Assembly: GCA_028671895.1 (NCBI GenBank)
Contig: CM053810.1
Coordinates: 27,755,501 to 27,819,500 of the forward strand
Length of the DNA stretch: 64,000 bases
Direction: 5' to 3'
Origin: Oenanthe sinensis
Lineage: Eukaryota > Streptophyta > Magnoliopsida > Apiales > Apiaceae
The notes under the pieces are model-generated. The model searched no databases. It worked only from the letters and a program-made list of their open reading frames with translations, and was not told the DNA's origin. Positions within the stretch are counted from its first letter, which is position 1, and the number at the start of each line of letters is the position of its first letter. The position numbers and the translations under genes were made by a program. Below are positions 1 to 11,279 of this stretch, in pieces.

Positions 1-957
1 TAGAATAGATTGAGAAATTATTGAGAGATCAAATCTCTGAAAATAAATTGAAGATAAAAGCCTATCACAACTCATCTGTGGCACTGCAAGAGTTTCATGA
101 GAAACACCAAGATTATTCTAAGGTTGGAGTTGGGTTTGACTTTGACACTCTTGAGAAGAAAAATTCTATGTCAATAAAAGGCAAGAAAACCGAGTTTGTT
201 GAAAATCCTCACATTTTGAAAAATGTTAAGCCACAATTTTTAAGAAAGCAACTGTTGAATTTGATGAAGTCAGTATGGTCATCAAACAACAGTTAAATGA
301 TGAGGATAAGCTAACAGCTAAAAGTGATGTGCCTTCTGTTGAAATAGAAGAGCCAGTAGTCAAGGCCAAGTCCATCCCTGTTAAAATAGAATCAAAATAA
401 CATGTCCAGAAAAATGACACTATGCATACTAACAAGAAAAAGGCAAATAGAAATGGCAAGGTAGGCGTTAACAAAAACACTAACTATGCACATGTTCACA
501 ATACTCCTAGGAAGATTTGTAAAAACTGTGGATCAATAAATCATCTTACATATGTGTGCAAGAAACCTGTTGCTAATAATGCTGAGTTTGCCTGTGGATA
601 TGTGAAACCTTTGATGCATGATAATCATAAATTCTGTGATAAGTTTGACTATATGCCATGCAATATGAATGTCATGAATACTTGCTTTAGGTTGATAAAA
701 CAGTTCGTTGAAGGTTGCATGAGTCAAAATTTGCACAAAACTATGAGACCTAAATCTGCTAGCCAATCAAGAATAGAAAATACTCTCTGTCACCTAGAAA
801 TACATCTAGTTCAGGAAGTACAACTCAAGTGAAAACTCAAAACCTGAAAAATGAAAGCATGCATGATCAAGTGACTAAGACTGTTAAGAAGAAGAATGAC
901 ATTTATAAAGTTAAGCAAAAAGGACCCAACTTGGTTTGGGTACCAAAGATAACTTGA
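1..957 (+). pseudogene. gag C-terminal remnant of element A
   Basis: End of a copia gag polyprotein. The stretch around 50-230 corresponds in position to the gag segment before the second knuckle of elements B and C. A frameshift near 235-245 and a TAA near 398 break it. One CCHC zinc knuckle is seen around 514-556 (CKNCGSINHLTYVC, spacing CX2CX4HX4C), preceded by the basic NRNGKVGVNKNTNY patch also found in the other copies. The reading ends with the conserved LVWVPK tail and TGA at 955-957. The zinc knuckle would bind RNA in the capsid; this copy is not functional. Confidence 0.8.
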
Positions 958-969
958 TATGTTTTTTAC

Positions 970-974
970 TGCAG
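970..974 (+). promoter_or_regulatory. Candidate 3' splice acceptor at gag-pol junction, element A
   Basis: The sequence GTTTTTTACTGCAG|GGC lies 13-17 nt after the gag stop, exactly where the pol reading frame becomes open. There is no ATG here (it reads CTGCAG), while the pyrimidine tract and NTGCAG|G match an intron 3' end. The same signal occurs at this place in elements B, C and D. Splice use is inferred, not shown. Confidence 0.4.
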
Positions 975-2246
975 GGCACATGTAAGAAGAAGAAAGTTAT
1001 GTGGATCTTGGACATTGGATGCTCAAGACATATGACTGGTGATAAAGTCTTGCTGTCACAATTCAAGGAAGATGCTGGCTCAATTGTAATTTTTGGAGAC
1101 AACATCATTGGTTACACCATGGGATATGGAAATTTGATTCATGGAAATGTTGTCATTAAAAATGTAGCTTTGGTTAATGGTTTGAAGCACAATTTATTGA
1201 GCATCACTCAATTCTGTAACAAAGGTTTTGAAAGTGGAGTTTGATAAAGAATTATGCCTCATATCACACAGAAAGACCAAAGAAATTGCTCTACAATGAG
1301 TAAGGAAATGAAGCATGTTTATAGCAGATTTGGACTCTACAAACAAGGAAGGAATTTGTTGTTTTTACACCAAAGCCTCTGAAAGAGAAAGTTGGCTTTG
1401 GTACAAGAGGTTGTCTCACTTGAACTTTAAGAATCTTAATTTTCTAGTCAAAAGATAGTTAGTGAAAGACCTGACTACACTTGAATTCTGCATAGAAGAA
1501 TTGTGTGAGGAATTTCAAAAAGGAAAGATGAAGAGGTCAAGTCACAGAAGTAAAGAATTCACCTCAATCACAAAAGCATTACAATTGATTTACATGGATT
1601 TATTTGGACCAGTAAATGTCTTGTCCATGTCCAAGAAAAGATATACACTTTTTATGGTGAATGATTTCTCCAAATATATTTGGGTGGAATTTTTGCATTC
1701 GAAAAATGAAGCTCCTGAGTTCATTATTGAAAATTTGAGAAGATTGGACAAAGGCCCTGTTGTAGCCATAAAGAGTATAATGAGACATAATTTAAAAATG
1801 CTACATTAAGTGAATTCAGCAAGGAAAATGGAATCACTCACCAATTCTCAGCTCCAAGAACTCCTCAACAAAATGGAGTCGTTGAGAGAAAGAATAGGAC
1901 ACTTATTGAAGTTGCAAGAACCATGTTAGCAGAAGCAAGTTTACTAACTAATTTCTTGGCTGAAGCTATTAGGACTTCATGTTACACTCAAAATAGGACA
2001 CTCATCACAAAACATGTTAGAAAAACTCCTTACCATATCATGACAAACAGAAGACCATCTATCAAGTATATGGATGTGTTTGGAAAAAAATGCTTTGTTC
2101 TCAAAGATGATGTTGACCATCTTGAAAAGTTTGAAGCCAAAGCATATGAAGAAATCTTTGTAGGATACTCTTTGGACAAAATTGTCAATAGAGTATATGT
2201 GATTAATCTACAAAAAAGTAGTGGAAAACACAAATGTGACCTTTGA
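975..2246 (+). pseudogene. Protease and integrase remnant of element A pol
   Basis: The aspartic protease segment (975-1244) has WILDIGCSRHMTG where the family has DSG; the active-site Ser is replaced by Ile. A frameshift near 1240 precedes a GAG-pre-integrase remnant (about 1370-1560). The integrase core is seen as YMDLFGPVNV (first catalytic Asp, about 1590) and as PQQNGVVERKNRT with the catalytic Glu (about 1865-1905). The segment normally carrying the second Asp (SDNGTEF) is lost to a frameshift around 1790. The integrase C-terminal region runs to about 2246. The product would process the polyprotein and insert cDNA; this copy cannot. Confidence 0.85.
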
Positions 2247-4172
2247 TGACTTCAAGTTTCTAGCCATGAGCCTTGAGAGAGAAAATTGTGACATTCTTAG
2301 ATTTGAGAATGAAATGGAAATGGATGCACCTGAAAATGAAAAGGATGAAAATGCACATGAATGCTCACATGTAGAAATTTCACAGGGAGCAAATGAAAAG
2401 AGGAATACTGAGGATTTCAGTCACATTCAACTTGAGAATTCTCCTCATAACCCTAGCATTCACTCATGGGGAACTTCTTAAGGGTTAACAATAAATGCAA
2501 ATAATTTGAATCGGGAAGAAACAAGTTCAAATGTAAGAGGTGTGGCTCATGAAACAAAATGGAATAGAGCTCACACTGCAGATCAAATAATTGGTAATCC
2601 TGATGAAGGTGTGAGGACAAGAAAAACAACCATAAATGAATGCATGTATGCTTGCTTCCTATCTCAAAATGAACCTTAAAAGATTGAAGAAGCATTGTTG
2701 GATCCAAACTGGATGGTGGCCATGCAGGAAGAGCTAAATTAATTTGAGAGGAACAATGTTTGGGAATTAATGCCACCTCCAAAAGACATATCAATTATTG
2801 GCATCAAATGGGTATATAGAAATAAAATGGATGAACATGGAATTGTTATAAGGAACAAGACAAGGTTGGTTGCAAAATGGTATTCACAAGAAGAAGACAT
2901 TGATTATGATGAGACTTTTGCTCCTGTTGTAAGACTAGAAGCAATAAAAATCTTTTCTGGTATTTGCAGCACACTCAAATTTCAAGGTCTATCAAATGGA
3001 TGTCAAAAGTGCTTTTCTAAATGATGAATTGGAAGAAGAGGTTTATGTGCAACAACCGCCTAGCTTTGAAGACTCTAAATTCCATGATTTTATCTAAAGA
3101 ATATTCAAAGCATTGTATGGACACAAACAAGCCCCTAAAACATGGTATGACACACTGTCAAAGTTTTTACTGGAAAATCAGTTCACTAGAGAAACGATTG
3201 ACAAAACTCTCTTTTACAAGAAGCATGGTGATGACATCATTCTTGTTCAAATCTATGTGGATGATATCATCTTTGACTCTATAAATGAAAAGCTATGTCA
3301 AAGATTCTCAAAGCTCATGCAAAGTGAATATGAAATGAGCATGATGATAGAGCTCAATTATTTTTTAGGCCTTCATAAGTCAGACTAAGTACATTAATGA
3401 CTTGCTAAAAAGGTTTGACATGCAAGTTTGTTCACCTGCTAAAACTCCAATATCTACAGCTATTAAACTTGATGAAAATAAGAAAGGAAAGATTATAGAC
3501 ATGAAGACCTACTGAGGAATGATTGGATCTCTGCTATATCTCACAGCTAGAAGACCAGACATCATGTTCTCTACATGTTTGTGTGCAAGATTTCAGGCCA
3601 ATCCAAAGGAATCTCATCTCATAACTTTCAAAAGAATTATGAGATATCTCAAATGAACACCTCAAATGGGATTATGGTATCCAAAGGAAACAAGATTCAA
3701 CCTAGTTGGTTATTCTGATGCTGATTTTGCTGGATATAGAGTCGATAGAAAGAGCACCTCTGGAAGCTTTCAATTCCTTGGACAGAGATTGCTGTCATGG
3801 TTTAGCAAGAATCAATAATCAGTTTCAACTTCTAAAGCTGAGGCTGAATACATAGTTGCAGGAAGTTGTTGTGCTCAAGTGCTTTGGATAAGAAATCAAT
3901 TAAGAGATTATGGATTAGTGTTGGAAAGAATTCCAATCATGTGTGACAACAATAGTGCCATATCCATTATTGCAAATCCAGTGAACCATTCAAAGACAAA
4001 GCACATTGATGTGAGGTACCGTTTCATAAGGAAACATGCGGAAAATAGAGTAATTGAATTATTCTATGTTCCTACACAAAAACAGTTAACTAATATATTA
4101 ACTAAACCACTAGATGAAGCCATTTTTAACATGTTGGTAAGTGAGATTGGAATACTAAATTCTTCTTACTAA
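2247..4172 (+). pseudogene. Reverse transcriptase and RNase H remnant of element A pol
   Basis: After the acidic integrase-RT linker, the RT palm begins at about 2670 (AMQEELN, KWVYRNKMDEHG, RLVAKWYSQEEDIDYDETFAPV). It contains the catalytic YVDD at about 3256-3267. Stops and frameshifts lie near 2678, 2740, 3000, 3100 and 3390. RNase H begins at about 3700: YSDADFAG, AEAEYIVAGSCC, CDNNSAI, then KTKHIDVRYRFIRKH, ending with a TAA after about 4170. The family would copy RNA into cDNA in virus-like particles. The copy is dead. Confidence 0.88.
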
Positions 4173-4967
4173 TGGCTAAATAAATATATCTTACCAACTA
4201 TTGCAACAATAATTTCACAAATATGATCCTCACATGATTTATCTAAGTGAAACAGATTGGTGTGTACTTATAAATGCATCAGTTATATTGTTGTACATTT
4301 TGTTTTAAAAATAAAATGAAATAATAGCTTGGGACTATTTTTATGTTCTAAGGAAGCCTGTAAAGAATTATTATACTTGTGCATCTTTAAATAACAAGTG
4401 TGATATTCATTTATTCAGTAATATTTTACAAATGCATTTTTAATTTCGGAATTAAATAAATTATATTTTTGAAAAATGTGTCTGACAAATTGTTATTTTA
4501 TTTTCCAAGTGAAAATAGAATAATTCTTCAAAAAAACTGGAGTTTGTGATTAAGTTGCCATTCTTTTCTAACTTCTCGACTGTATTTCTATTTGTGAGTT
4601 CTCGAATAGTTCACTTTAGTGAGTTCTCGATCAACTATGTTTTCCAGAGTTCTCGATTCAGTACTAATTTGAGTTCTCGAATTCTAGAGTTCTCGATTAA
4701 GTTAAATTGAGTTCTCGATTGTTTTACTTCTCGAATATACATACAAACATGAGTTCTCGATCAATTTCTGACAGTTCTCTACTAAAGTTACTTTATTCAA
4801 TTTCTGAGTTCTCGACCATACAAACTCGATTACAATTTTGGTCGAGTTGTCTAAGTCATATAAATAGCAAAGTAGATCTAACATTTCATTTCTACGCTTA
4901 ATCGCAAACTCAAAGAAATTTTTGCTCTCTATAGTATCATTCGAATTCTCTCAGTGTTTTTCTAAAC
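4173..4967 (+). repeat. Spacer of element A with reiterated GAGTTCTCGA word
   Basis: Non-coding stretch between pol and the third ORF of element A. From about 4576 to 4860 the word GAGTTCTCGA or a close variant recurs roughly nine times at irregular 15-40 base spacing. The same position in elements B, C and D holds a different reiterated word, so the array is a structural counterpart, not a homologous sequence. Its role is unknown; a promoter-like array for the downstream ORF is one possibility. Confidence 0.7.
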
Positions 4968-5730
4968 TGTTTTCCCAGTTGTACAAGTAGAAGGGGGGTT
5001 TGAATACTTGTACGTCTTTTCTGCCTGATTTAAAATCAAATTAAGAACAAACTCAAACACAAAAATATGAATAAGTAATGTTTTGTATTATTGATTTGTG
5101 AATACAAAACTCTCCTAGGGTGTACACAAACCCTAGCAGCTTCTCTGTGTTTATTACAACAACTCTCTCTATCTCTATGCCCTCACAATATTTCACTCAG
5201 ACAATTATACTTCGACTTCCACACCTTTACAGTTAGGTTACATAGAGTTTATATAGAGAGCTGCCTATCAACTAATAACAGAAAGTAAAATTACAAGAGG
5301 AATAAAATCCCTAATTATTAGTTGACAGTTTCCTTCTAGAATTCTCTTTCTTTCCCTTAGCATATCTGCAATATATTTATCTTGATCTTTGAAGACTTTC
5401 CATTCCTGTGATCTTCTTCCAAATTTATCCTCAACTGTATAGACTCTGAAATCTTCAGACTGTGATGATCTTCAGACTCTGATCACATGTAGACTCTGAT
5501 AGATCATAGACTCTGATAGTCTATAGACTCTGATCACCTTCCAGACTCTGATCTTCATGCAGCCTCTGGTTTCACTTTCTACAGAAATTCTTCTAAGTAC
5601 AAGTAACATGAATGTTGACTATCTAAACTCTGATTATACATTTCAGAGACTAGAAAGACTTATTACAGATAAACTAATCTAGACCCTGTTCTAGTATTTT
5701 GTACATCATCAAATGAATATATTCCTAACA
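4968..5730 (-). repeat. 3' LTR of element B
   Basis: 763-bp LTR matching 16876-17638. In element orientation it begins TGTTAGGAAT and ends GGGAAAACA. The U3 part (about 5440-5640) contains six exact AGACTCTG words plus variants, most followed by AT, at about 15-30 base spacing. A TATA-like TATATAAA lies on - at about 5248-5255. The terminus contains the reverse of GTATTCAA followed by a C-run, shared in form with the other LTRs in the window. Confidence 0.95.
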
Positions 5731-5742
5731 ATCTCCCCCTAT
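5731..5742 (-). promoter_or_regulatory. Polypurine tract of element B
   Basis: On - the sequence AATAGGGGGAGAT directly precedes the 3' LTR start TGTTAGG. This is the expected plus-strand primer position for an LTR retrotransposon. Confidence 0.85.
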
Positions 5743-5855
5743 TTATTCTTTATAAAATGTAAACATAAATCCAGGTTTGATGATGTCAAAACTAAAGAAT
5801 AAAACTATTAATCTAGAATAGTATAAAAGAATTATAAAGAAAAAAGAATGACTTC

Positions 5856-8800
5856 TTATTTAATCTTCTCAAAGGCTGAATTATTATTCAAAAATGAGTT
5901 CAGCATATTTTCTTCCACAATTGCAAGAGCTTCACCAACAAACTTCTTTAATTTCTTCATTTCTTCATTTGAACATTTGATTTGACAGTAAGCTGCTCTC
6001 ATATCATTTGCACTGCTTTCTTGATCTTTTAAGTCTTTCAACATCAGAACACTAACTTTCCCACTCATAGGCTGAAACCCAAAGTAATGACCCACACCTT
6101 TTTGAAATTTAATATGTTTGTCTTCCAATGGCATGACATGATCATTTCCCTCAGTATCAACATATGTTAAAGAAAATTTGCCCATTTGTCGATTTGCCTG
6201 TCTGTGAAAAGTCAGCTTCCTATCAATCTCCTTGAACCATTTGTGTGTGACAGCTTCTTTGCTCTTGTTAACTTCATAAGCAATTTGAAGAAGAAATCTG
6301 ATATACTGTAGTTCCTCAGCCTATTTGAAAAAGATAAAATTTGATTGACTAATCCATCTTACACTTCCACCTTCTAAGAAGTAAACCAGCATCTCATTTT
6401 TCACCATTTCTGTACCTCCCTGACCTCCTTGTATCTTTGTTTCAAAAACATTATAAACAATTTGAGAAGACATCACTTTATTTAAGTGCTTCTGAGTGAT
6501 CTTCTCAAACTGCCTATCTGTCAAGGATTGATGATCCCTGGTTAGAGTAGATGTTCTGTTAATGTCAGATTCTTCAAATCCTCCAAGACCTATCTTCTTT
6601 TTAGCTCTAAGTTGCAGATTTGATTGACTGCACTTCCAGTATGAAGGTTCTTGAGTTTGATCAGAGTCTGACTTCTTTCTTTGCTTATCAGAGTCTGACT
6701 TAGACTCTGATTTCCCATGTCTAGTCCCTGACTGATGTGTTTGAGTTCTTGCTACTCCAGATTGCTTTTGTTGCACATCATCAAGACCCCTAGGACCATG
6801 AGAACTATCACCATCATCACCATCTCTCCTTATTTTAACTCCCCTTGATTTATCCTTGCATCCCTCAACCTTATGTCTCCTGGAGGACTCACCTTGCTTC
6901 TCCTTCTCCCCCTTTTTGACATCATCATTACTGGTGACAGCCAAAAGAATCTGCTCAAGAACAGTGGAGAAATTTGCCTGGGCTGCAATAACTGAATCAA
7001 CCTTGGTGGTCAAATCAGAAATTGTAGTTTGAAGAGAGGCTTGAGTTGTAGTGATAGCAGCTAGAACATCTTTAAAAGCTACTTCTTTGGATAATTGAAG
7101 GGAGTGAATTCTGTCAAATCTTGTATTGAGCAGAGAAGTTGTATTATCAACACCGGTGAGCTTGATTTTAATATGAGAAATGTCCTGGACCACACTGGAT
7201 AATTGAGCAGCAACATCAGGTAACTCAGCTTTAACAACTCCATCGAAGACTTGATCTTCTTTACCAGGATAGTAACCATGTTCCTGTTGAAATGATTTTT
7301 TCTGAAAAGCTTTAAGTCTCTCAGAATGATGAATATCCAAAATACACTCAAAAGAATCTTTATCATTTATGCCTCTTTGCTGTACAGACTATCAAGACTG
7401 AGGAAACACCTGATCAAAATAGATAAAAGAAGGAGTAACGTGATCATCATCTTCAGAAGTGCACTCCTCAGTAACAGGCTCTAGCTTTGTGAATGGAGGT
7501 ATAGACTCTGGTGGTGGTGTAGACTCCGAAACTGCAAACGGGACTATAGACCCTGACTCCTCCTGAGAGTGATCAGAGACTGTAGACTCTGGAAGTCTAG
7601 CCCTTATAGGCATGATTAAGAGTGGTTCTTCTGACTTCGAATTTGCAGCCTCAGTTATAATGACAGGATTATCCACCAAAACCTCCATGACTCTATCTGC
7701 TCTCCTTGCTAGAGAATCCACCAGATGAAGATGTGGTCTCTGTGTAAATGATTTCTGAGCAGCAAGAGCCTCCTCCTGTTTGCCAATCTGCACAATCAGA
7801 CATAGTGAATTGTCATCCATCCCCTGCTCCAACTCATTGGACCAACTCTTTGGAAAATCTTGATCCTAATAAGTAAAGCTAGGTTCAAGATACTCTAATC
7901 TCTCATGCTCACTGTGGGGTTGGGTACCCACTTTCTCAATCTCACTCAGGCTCTCTACAGCCTTTTCTACCTCTCATTTTGCCTGGTCCAGTGCCAGCCT
8001 CTCAAATATTTTTTCACTCAATGTGGAGGGTGCACTCAATAATCCTACAGAAGAGGGGTTGAGAGATAATAATGGTGCTTCAATACCTGAACCACCTTGA
8101 CGGAGGGGAACCCCTTCAAATGTCTGAAGGCTAGGGGTTTCTACCAAGGGGTGAGCATCAACAGATTCTGAACCCTTACTAGCATCTTCTCTCTTTTCAG
8201 AGTCTGTTGGCTCCAGTATTCCAATCTCAGGGTCTACTCTAGACTCTGACTGCTTCAGTATGACTTCATTAGAAGTCAGAGTCTGAGTGTTACCATCTTT
8301 GACTGTTTGTGCATGAGACTCCCCCTCAAGGTGGATAGACTCTGATAGAATAGATTGGGAAATTTCTTCATGAGCATCTATCAGAGTCTGTCCTCCCATA
8401 TTACTGGGGTTCTCATCAGCTCTTTGGTGAGTTGTCAAGGAGGGCCCAACAGCATACTCCCCTGCCCCACTATCACCCAACCTCTATCTAGGTGGTTCTT
8501 GTGTGGGTGAGGCAGACTGAGCATCTTTATCACTAGTCACCACTGGTGCACTAGTCCCAACCTCCAACTGCCTTGCATCACCTGCTACCTCCTGTGGTTC
8601 AACCATAGTTAATGCATCCAAGTGTCCATTGAGAAACATCCTGGCATGGAGTGAATTGATGGCCTGGGCAAGAGTCAAGTGAAAGGAATCCTGCAGTTCC
8701 CTTGCAATCTTGTGAATATGAGCCCTTGAGTTGATCCAATCTACTTTCATAGGTCGGATAGATGTATTTGTTGGCCACCTTACCTACATTTTGGACAAGA

Positions 8801-10807
8801 AAATCAACCACCTCCCTTGAAAATGGTTGAATGGTAGAGATCCAAGCAATAGCTGTCCTGTAGGTAATCCCATGATCCCAAATTGCTTCATAGTCAAAAA
8901 CTGGTTGCTCAATCTCAGTTTCCAACTCAGCAACAGACTTCTTTGTGATTTGGGATCATGGTTAGTAATAATATATTCATTACTCCTTTTGTAGATGCTA
9001 AGCTTTTTAGGCTTCTTTGTGATTTGCTGTTCAGAGTATGGCACACCTAGTGCTTTGAGAACTTCATTTGTTCTGCCTTCTATGAGCCCAACTGCTTGTA
9101 CTTGAAATGAAGAGTTGAATAGGTAGCTGTAGAGATTTTTGACCACATCCTGTGCAGACATTTGTAGCTCCTGTTCCATTCTCTTCCTTAGGGCTTCATA
9201 GGTTGAAAGAAAATCTAAGACTTGAGATTTAGTCTGATATTTCCCTGGATCTTCAACCGATTCCACCAAAAGATATAAGAATAGCAGTGCCTCATCACTT
9301 GGAGTAAGGATCTCCTCAATTAGACAAGAGGCTGCATCCAATGGCATTCCTTCCCAAAATGTTTCATGATCAGAGTCTAAAGGCAGTCTAGACTCTGACT
9401 CAACATTTGACTCTGGTTCAGGTGTTTTCTTGCTTTCAGAGTCTGGCTCTGCAAGAGCCTTGGGAGCATCTGTTTCCTGCAAAACATGGTTAGTAATAAT
9501 AACAGGCTTGTGTGTGTGTGTGCAGAATAAGCCTTCCTTAACCTTCTGTACTTCTGAGCAAAAGATTTCTCAGGAGACTCAATGTGAGAATCCTGAGGTG
9601 CTTCCCTAGGTTTTACAGAGTCTGTAGCCTTTTGAGAGTCTACAGACTTGGCTTGAAGGTTAGAATCAAGTGTATCATGACCTTCCTTTAGCAAAGAAAG
9701 TCCTTCAACAACTTGCTTCTCTAGTGGATTGAGATCCTCATCACTGTGCTCATCTATAAGCCTAGATTGAATCAATTTTCTCCTCTTTACAACTAGTGCC
9801 TGTTGAGAGACTCCAGAGGTTAGTTTCTTTTTGGATTTTGGTTTGAAAGATTGTGTAATGGAAGGGGATTGAGTGACTGGGGTAGGTGCAGGAGGACTCT
9901 CCATTACTTGTTCCTGCACCATTTCACCACCAAAAAATGAAGTATTGTAGATAGAAGGTTTGTAGGATGAGAGTTTTACCTGCATTACCTGTGGATATGT
10001 CATTGCAGGTAGACTCTTCTTCTTGTCATCAATTCTCTTAATGTTAGAGAATATCCTCCTTTGCTGTTTGTATGCCTGCACACAGCAATCATCTGCCAAC
10101 TTGGTTGACATGTCAAGAATGAAGTGATTGAGGAGAATCATAAAAAATCTATGATAGTAGACTTTCTTTTTCCCCTCATGCACATTATTTAATTTTGCTC
10201 CCATTTGAGTGAGCAACATATCACCAATGTTGATTATTCTATCAAATAGGAGACTGTGACCAATTTGATAAGTAATAGCAGTAATAGCATCAAATCCACT
10301 ACACTTACCAGTAAAACACTTAGCAATTTGATCGAAGAAAAAAGACCATTCTTTTCTCAAATAAGGCCTAGTTAACTTACTCATGTTTTCTAAACTACCA
10401 GAATAACCTAGTGATTTAAACATATCTTTAATTTCAGCATCAGAAACAGTTTCATCAAAAGATTGTTTAACTGGTAATTTAAACAGAGAATTAATAACAT
10501 CAGCAGTAACATCAAATGTAAAGTTACCAAAGGTAAACATTATTTTACCTGGTTGATCCTGAGAAGGATCAACTACCTTTGTAGTGCTCCATGCTTATGA
10601 TACAGCATCCATGTGAATGACTGGTGATGCCTTAGGAATATAGTGTAGCTCGGTTTGCTCCAAGAAATCCATCATAGGGTAGTAGTCAGCGTCTACCCCT
10701 TTCTTGTCTCCAAGGGCAGCAACATGATTTGTGGTCATGAACTCAAAATCCCCAAATGTGAAAGCAATCGCCTTGGGTCCTCTCATGACAGTAGAAACGA
10801 CATCCAT
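5856..10807 (-). pseudogene. Third ORF (ORF3) of element B, broken
   Basis: About 1650 codons after pol and before the 3' LTR. It starts MDVVSTVMRGPKAIAF at 10807. The N-terminal globular part has SLENMSKLTRPYLRKEWSFF (about 10360-10410) and FDAITAITYQIGHSLLFDR. A long acidic, Ser/Glu-rich middle follows, then a C-terminal domain with VYFLEGG and the segment MRAAYCQI (about 6000). It ends at 5856. Breaks: CAA-to-TAA near 10594, an extra CA unit in a (CA)n tract at about 9510, frameshifts near 8980 and 8780, stops near 8482, 7972, 7868 (TGG-to-TAG) and 6318. Homologous ORFs lie in A, C and D. The position is that of a retroviral env, but no signal peptide or clear membrane segment is seen. Function unknown. 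Confidence 0.8.
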
Positions 10808-11279
10808 TGGAGTTGTTGAGTGGAAAGTGATGGAAAAGCTTGAAGAAATTAGTTAGGATTCGTAAAAAGCTCTGTGAATATTTTTGCCGTAGAAATCAGT
10901 TGCAATAAACAAGTGAGTAAATTGTATGAAAAATTCTATTTTGTTCAAGTTGCATACGATACACACGAGTCTACAGTCTGTCTCTAGTCAAAAGATAACT
11001 GTTACCGCCTATTTCAAGTCATTTGAACATTTTAAATGCAATCAGAGTCTGCAGGCGCGAATTTTAACCGTTTCAGAGTCTAGGCGATATTTTTCTCAGA
11101 GTCTACTGACTCTCAGAGTCTACAGACTCGTCAAAGTCTATAGACTCGTCAGAGTCTAAAAACTAGACTCTGTCAAGGTAAAATACCAAACAAAATTTTG
11201 TAATAATAATTAATCATAGTGTGTTAAGACATGGACTATAATTAAAGTACATACCTTGCTTCCTGTAATTTTTGATCAC
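10808..11279 (-). promoter_or_regulatory. Spacer between pol and ORF3 of element B, CAGAGTCT array
   Basis: Non-coding. From about 11040 to 11175 the words CAGAGTCT and AGACTCTG recur in both orientations, including a perfect 9-bp inverted repeat CAGAGTCTA-N5-TAGACTCTG at about 11150-11172. On - two donor-like sites sit at the pol stop: ATGTAAGTG overlapping the TAA, and AGCAAG|GTATGT with its junction at 11255/11254. An acceptor-like TATTCACAG lies shortly before the ORF3 ATG. The layout suggests either an internal promoter or an intron; the sequence cannot decide. Confidence 0.5.

Larger units (their letters stand above)
1..4967 (+). mobile_element. Ty1/copia element A, 5' part (gag end, pol, spacer)
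   Basis: Old copia element entering from the left edge. The order gag zinc knuckle, protease, integrase, reverse transcriptase, RNase H defines Ty1/copia. It carries many stops and frameshifts. It is interrupted at 4967 by element B and resumes at 17639: the bases TAAAC at 4963-4967 are repeated at 17639-17643 and are B's target duplication. The resumed part starts the same kind of third ORF that elements B, C and D carry after pol. Neither LTR of A is visible in the window. It is clearly more decayed than B, consistent with its being the older host of the nest. Confidence 0.88.

Noticed and set aside
5091..5288. Short frames inside the LTRs of B and C (for example 39922-40167)
   Set aside because: They lie across U3-R-U5 and are opposite to or out of step with the element; no conserved protein.
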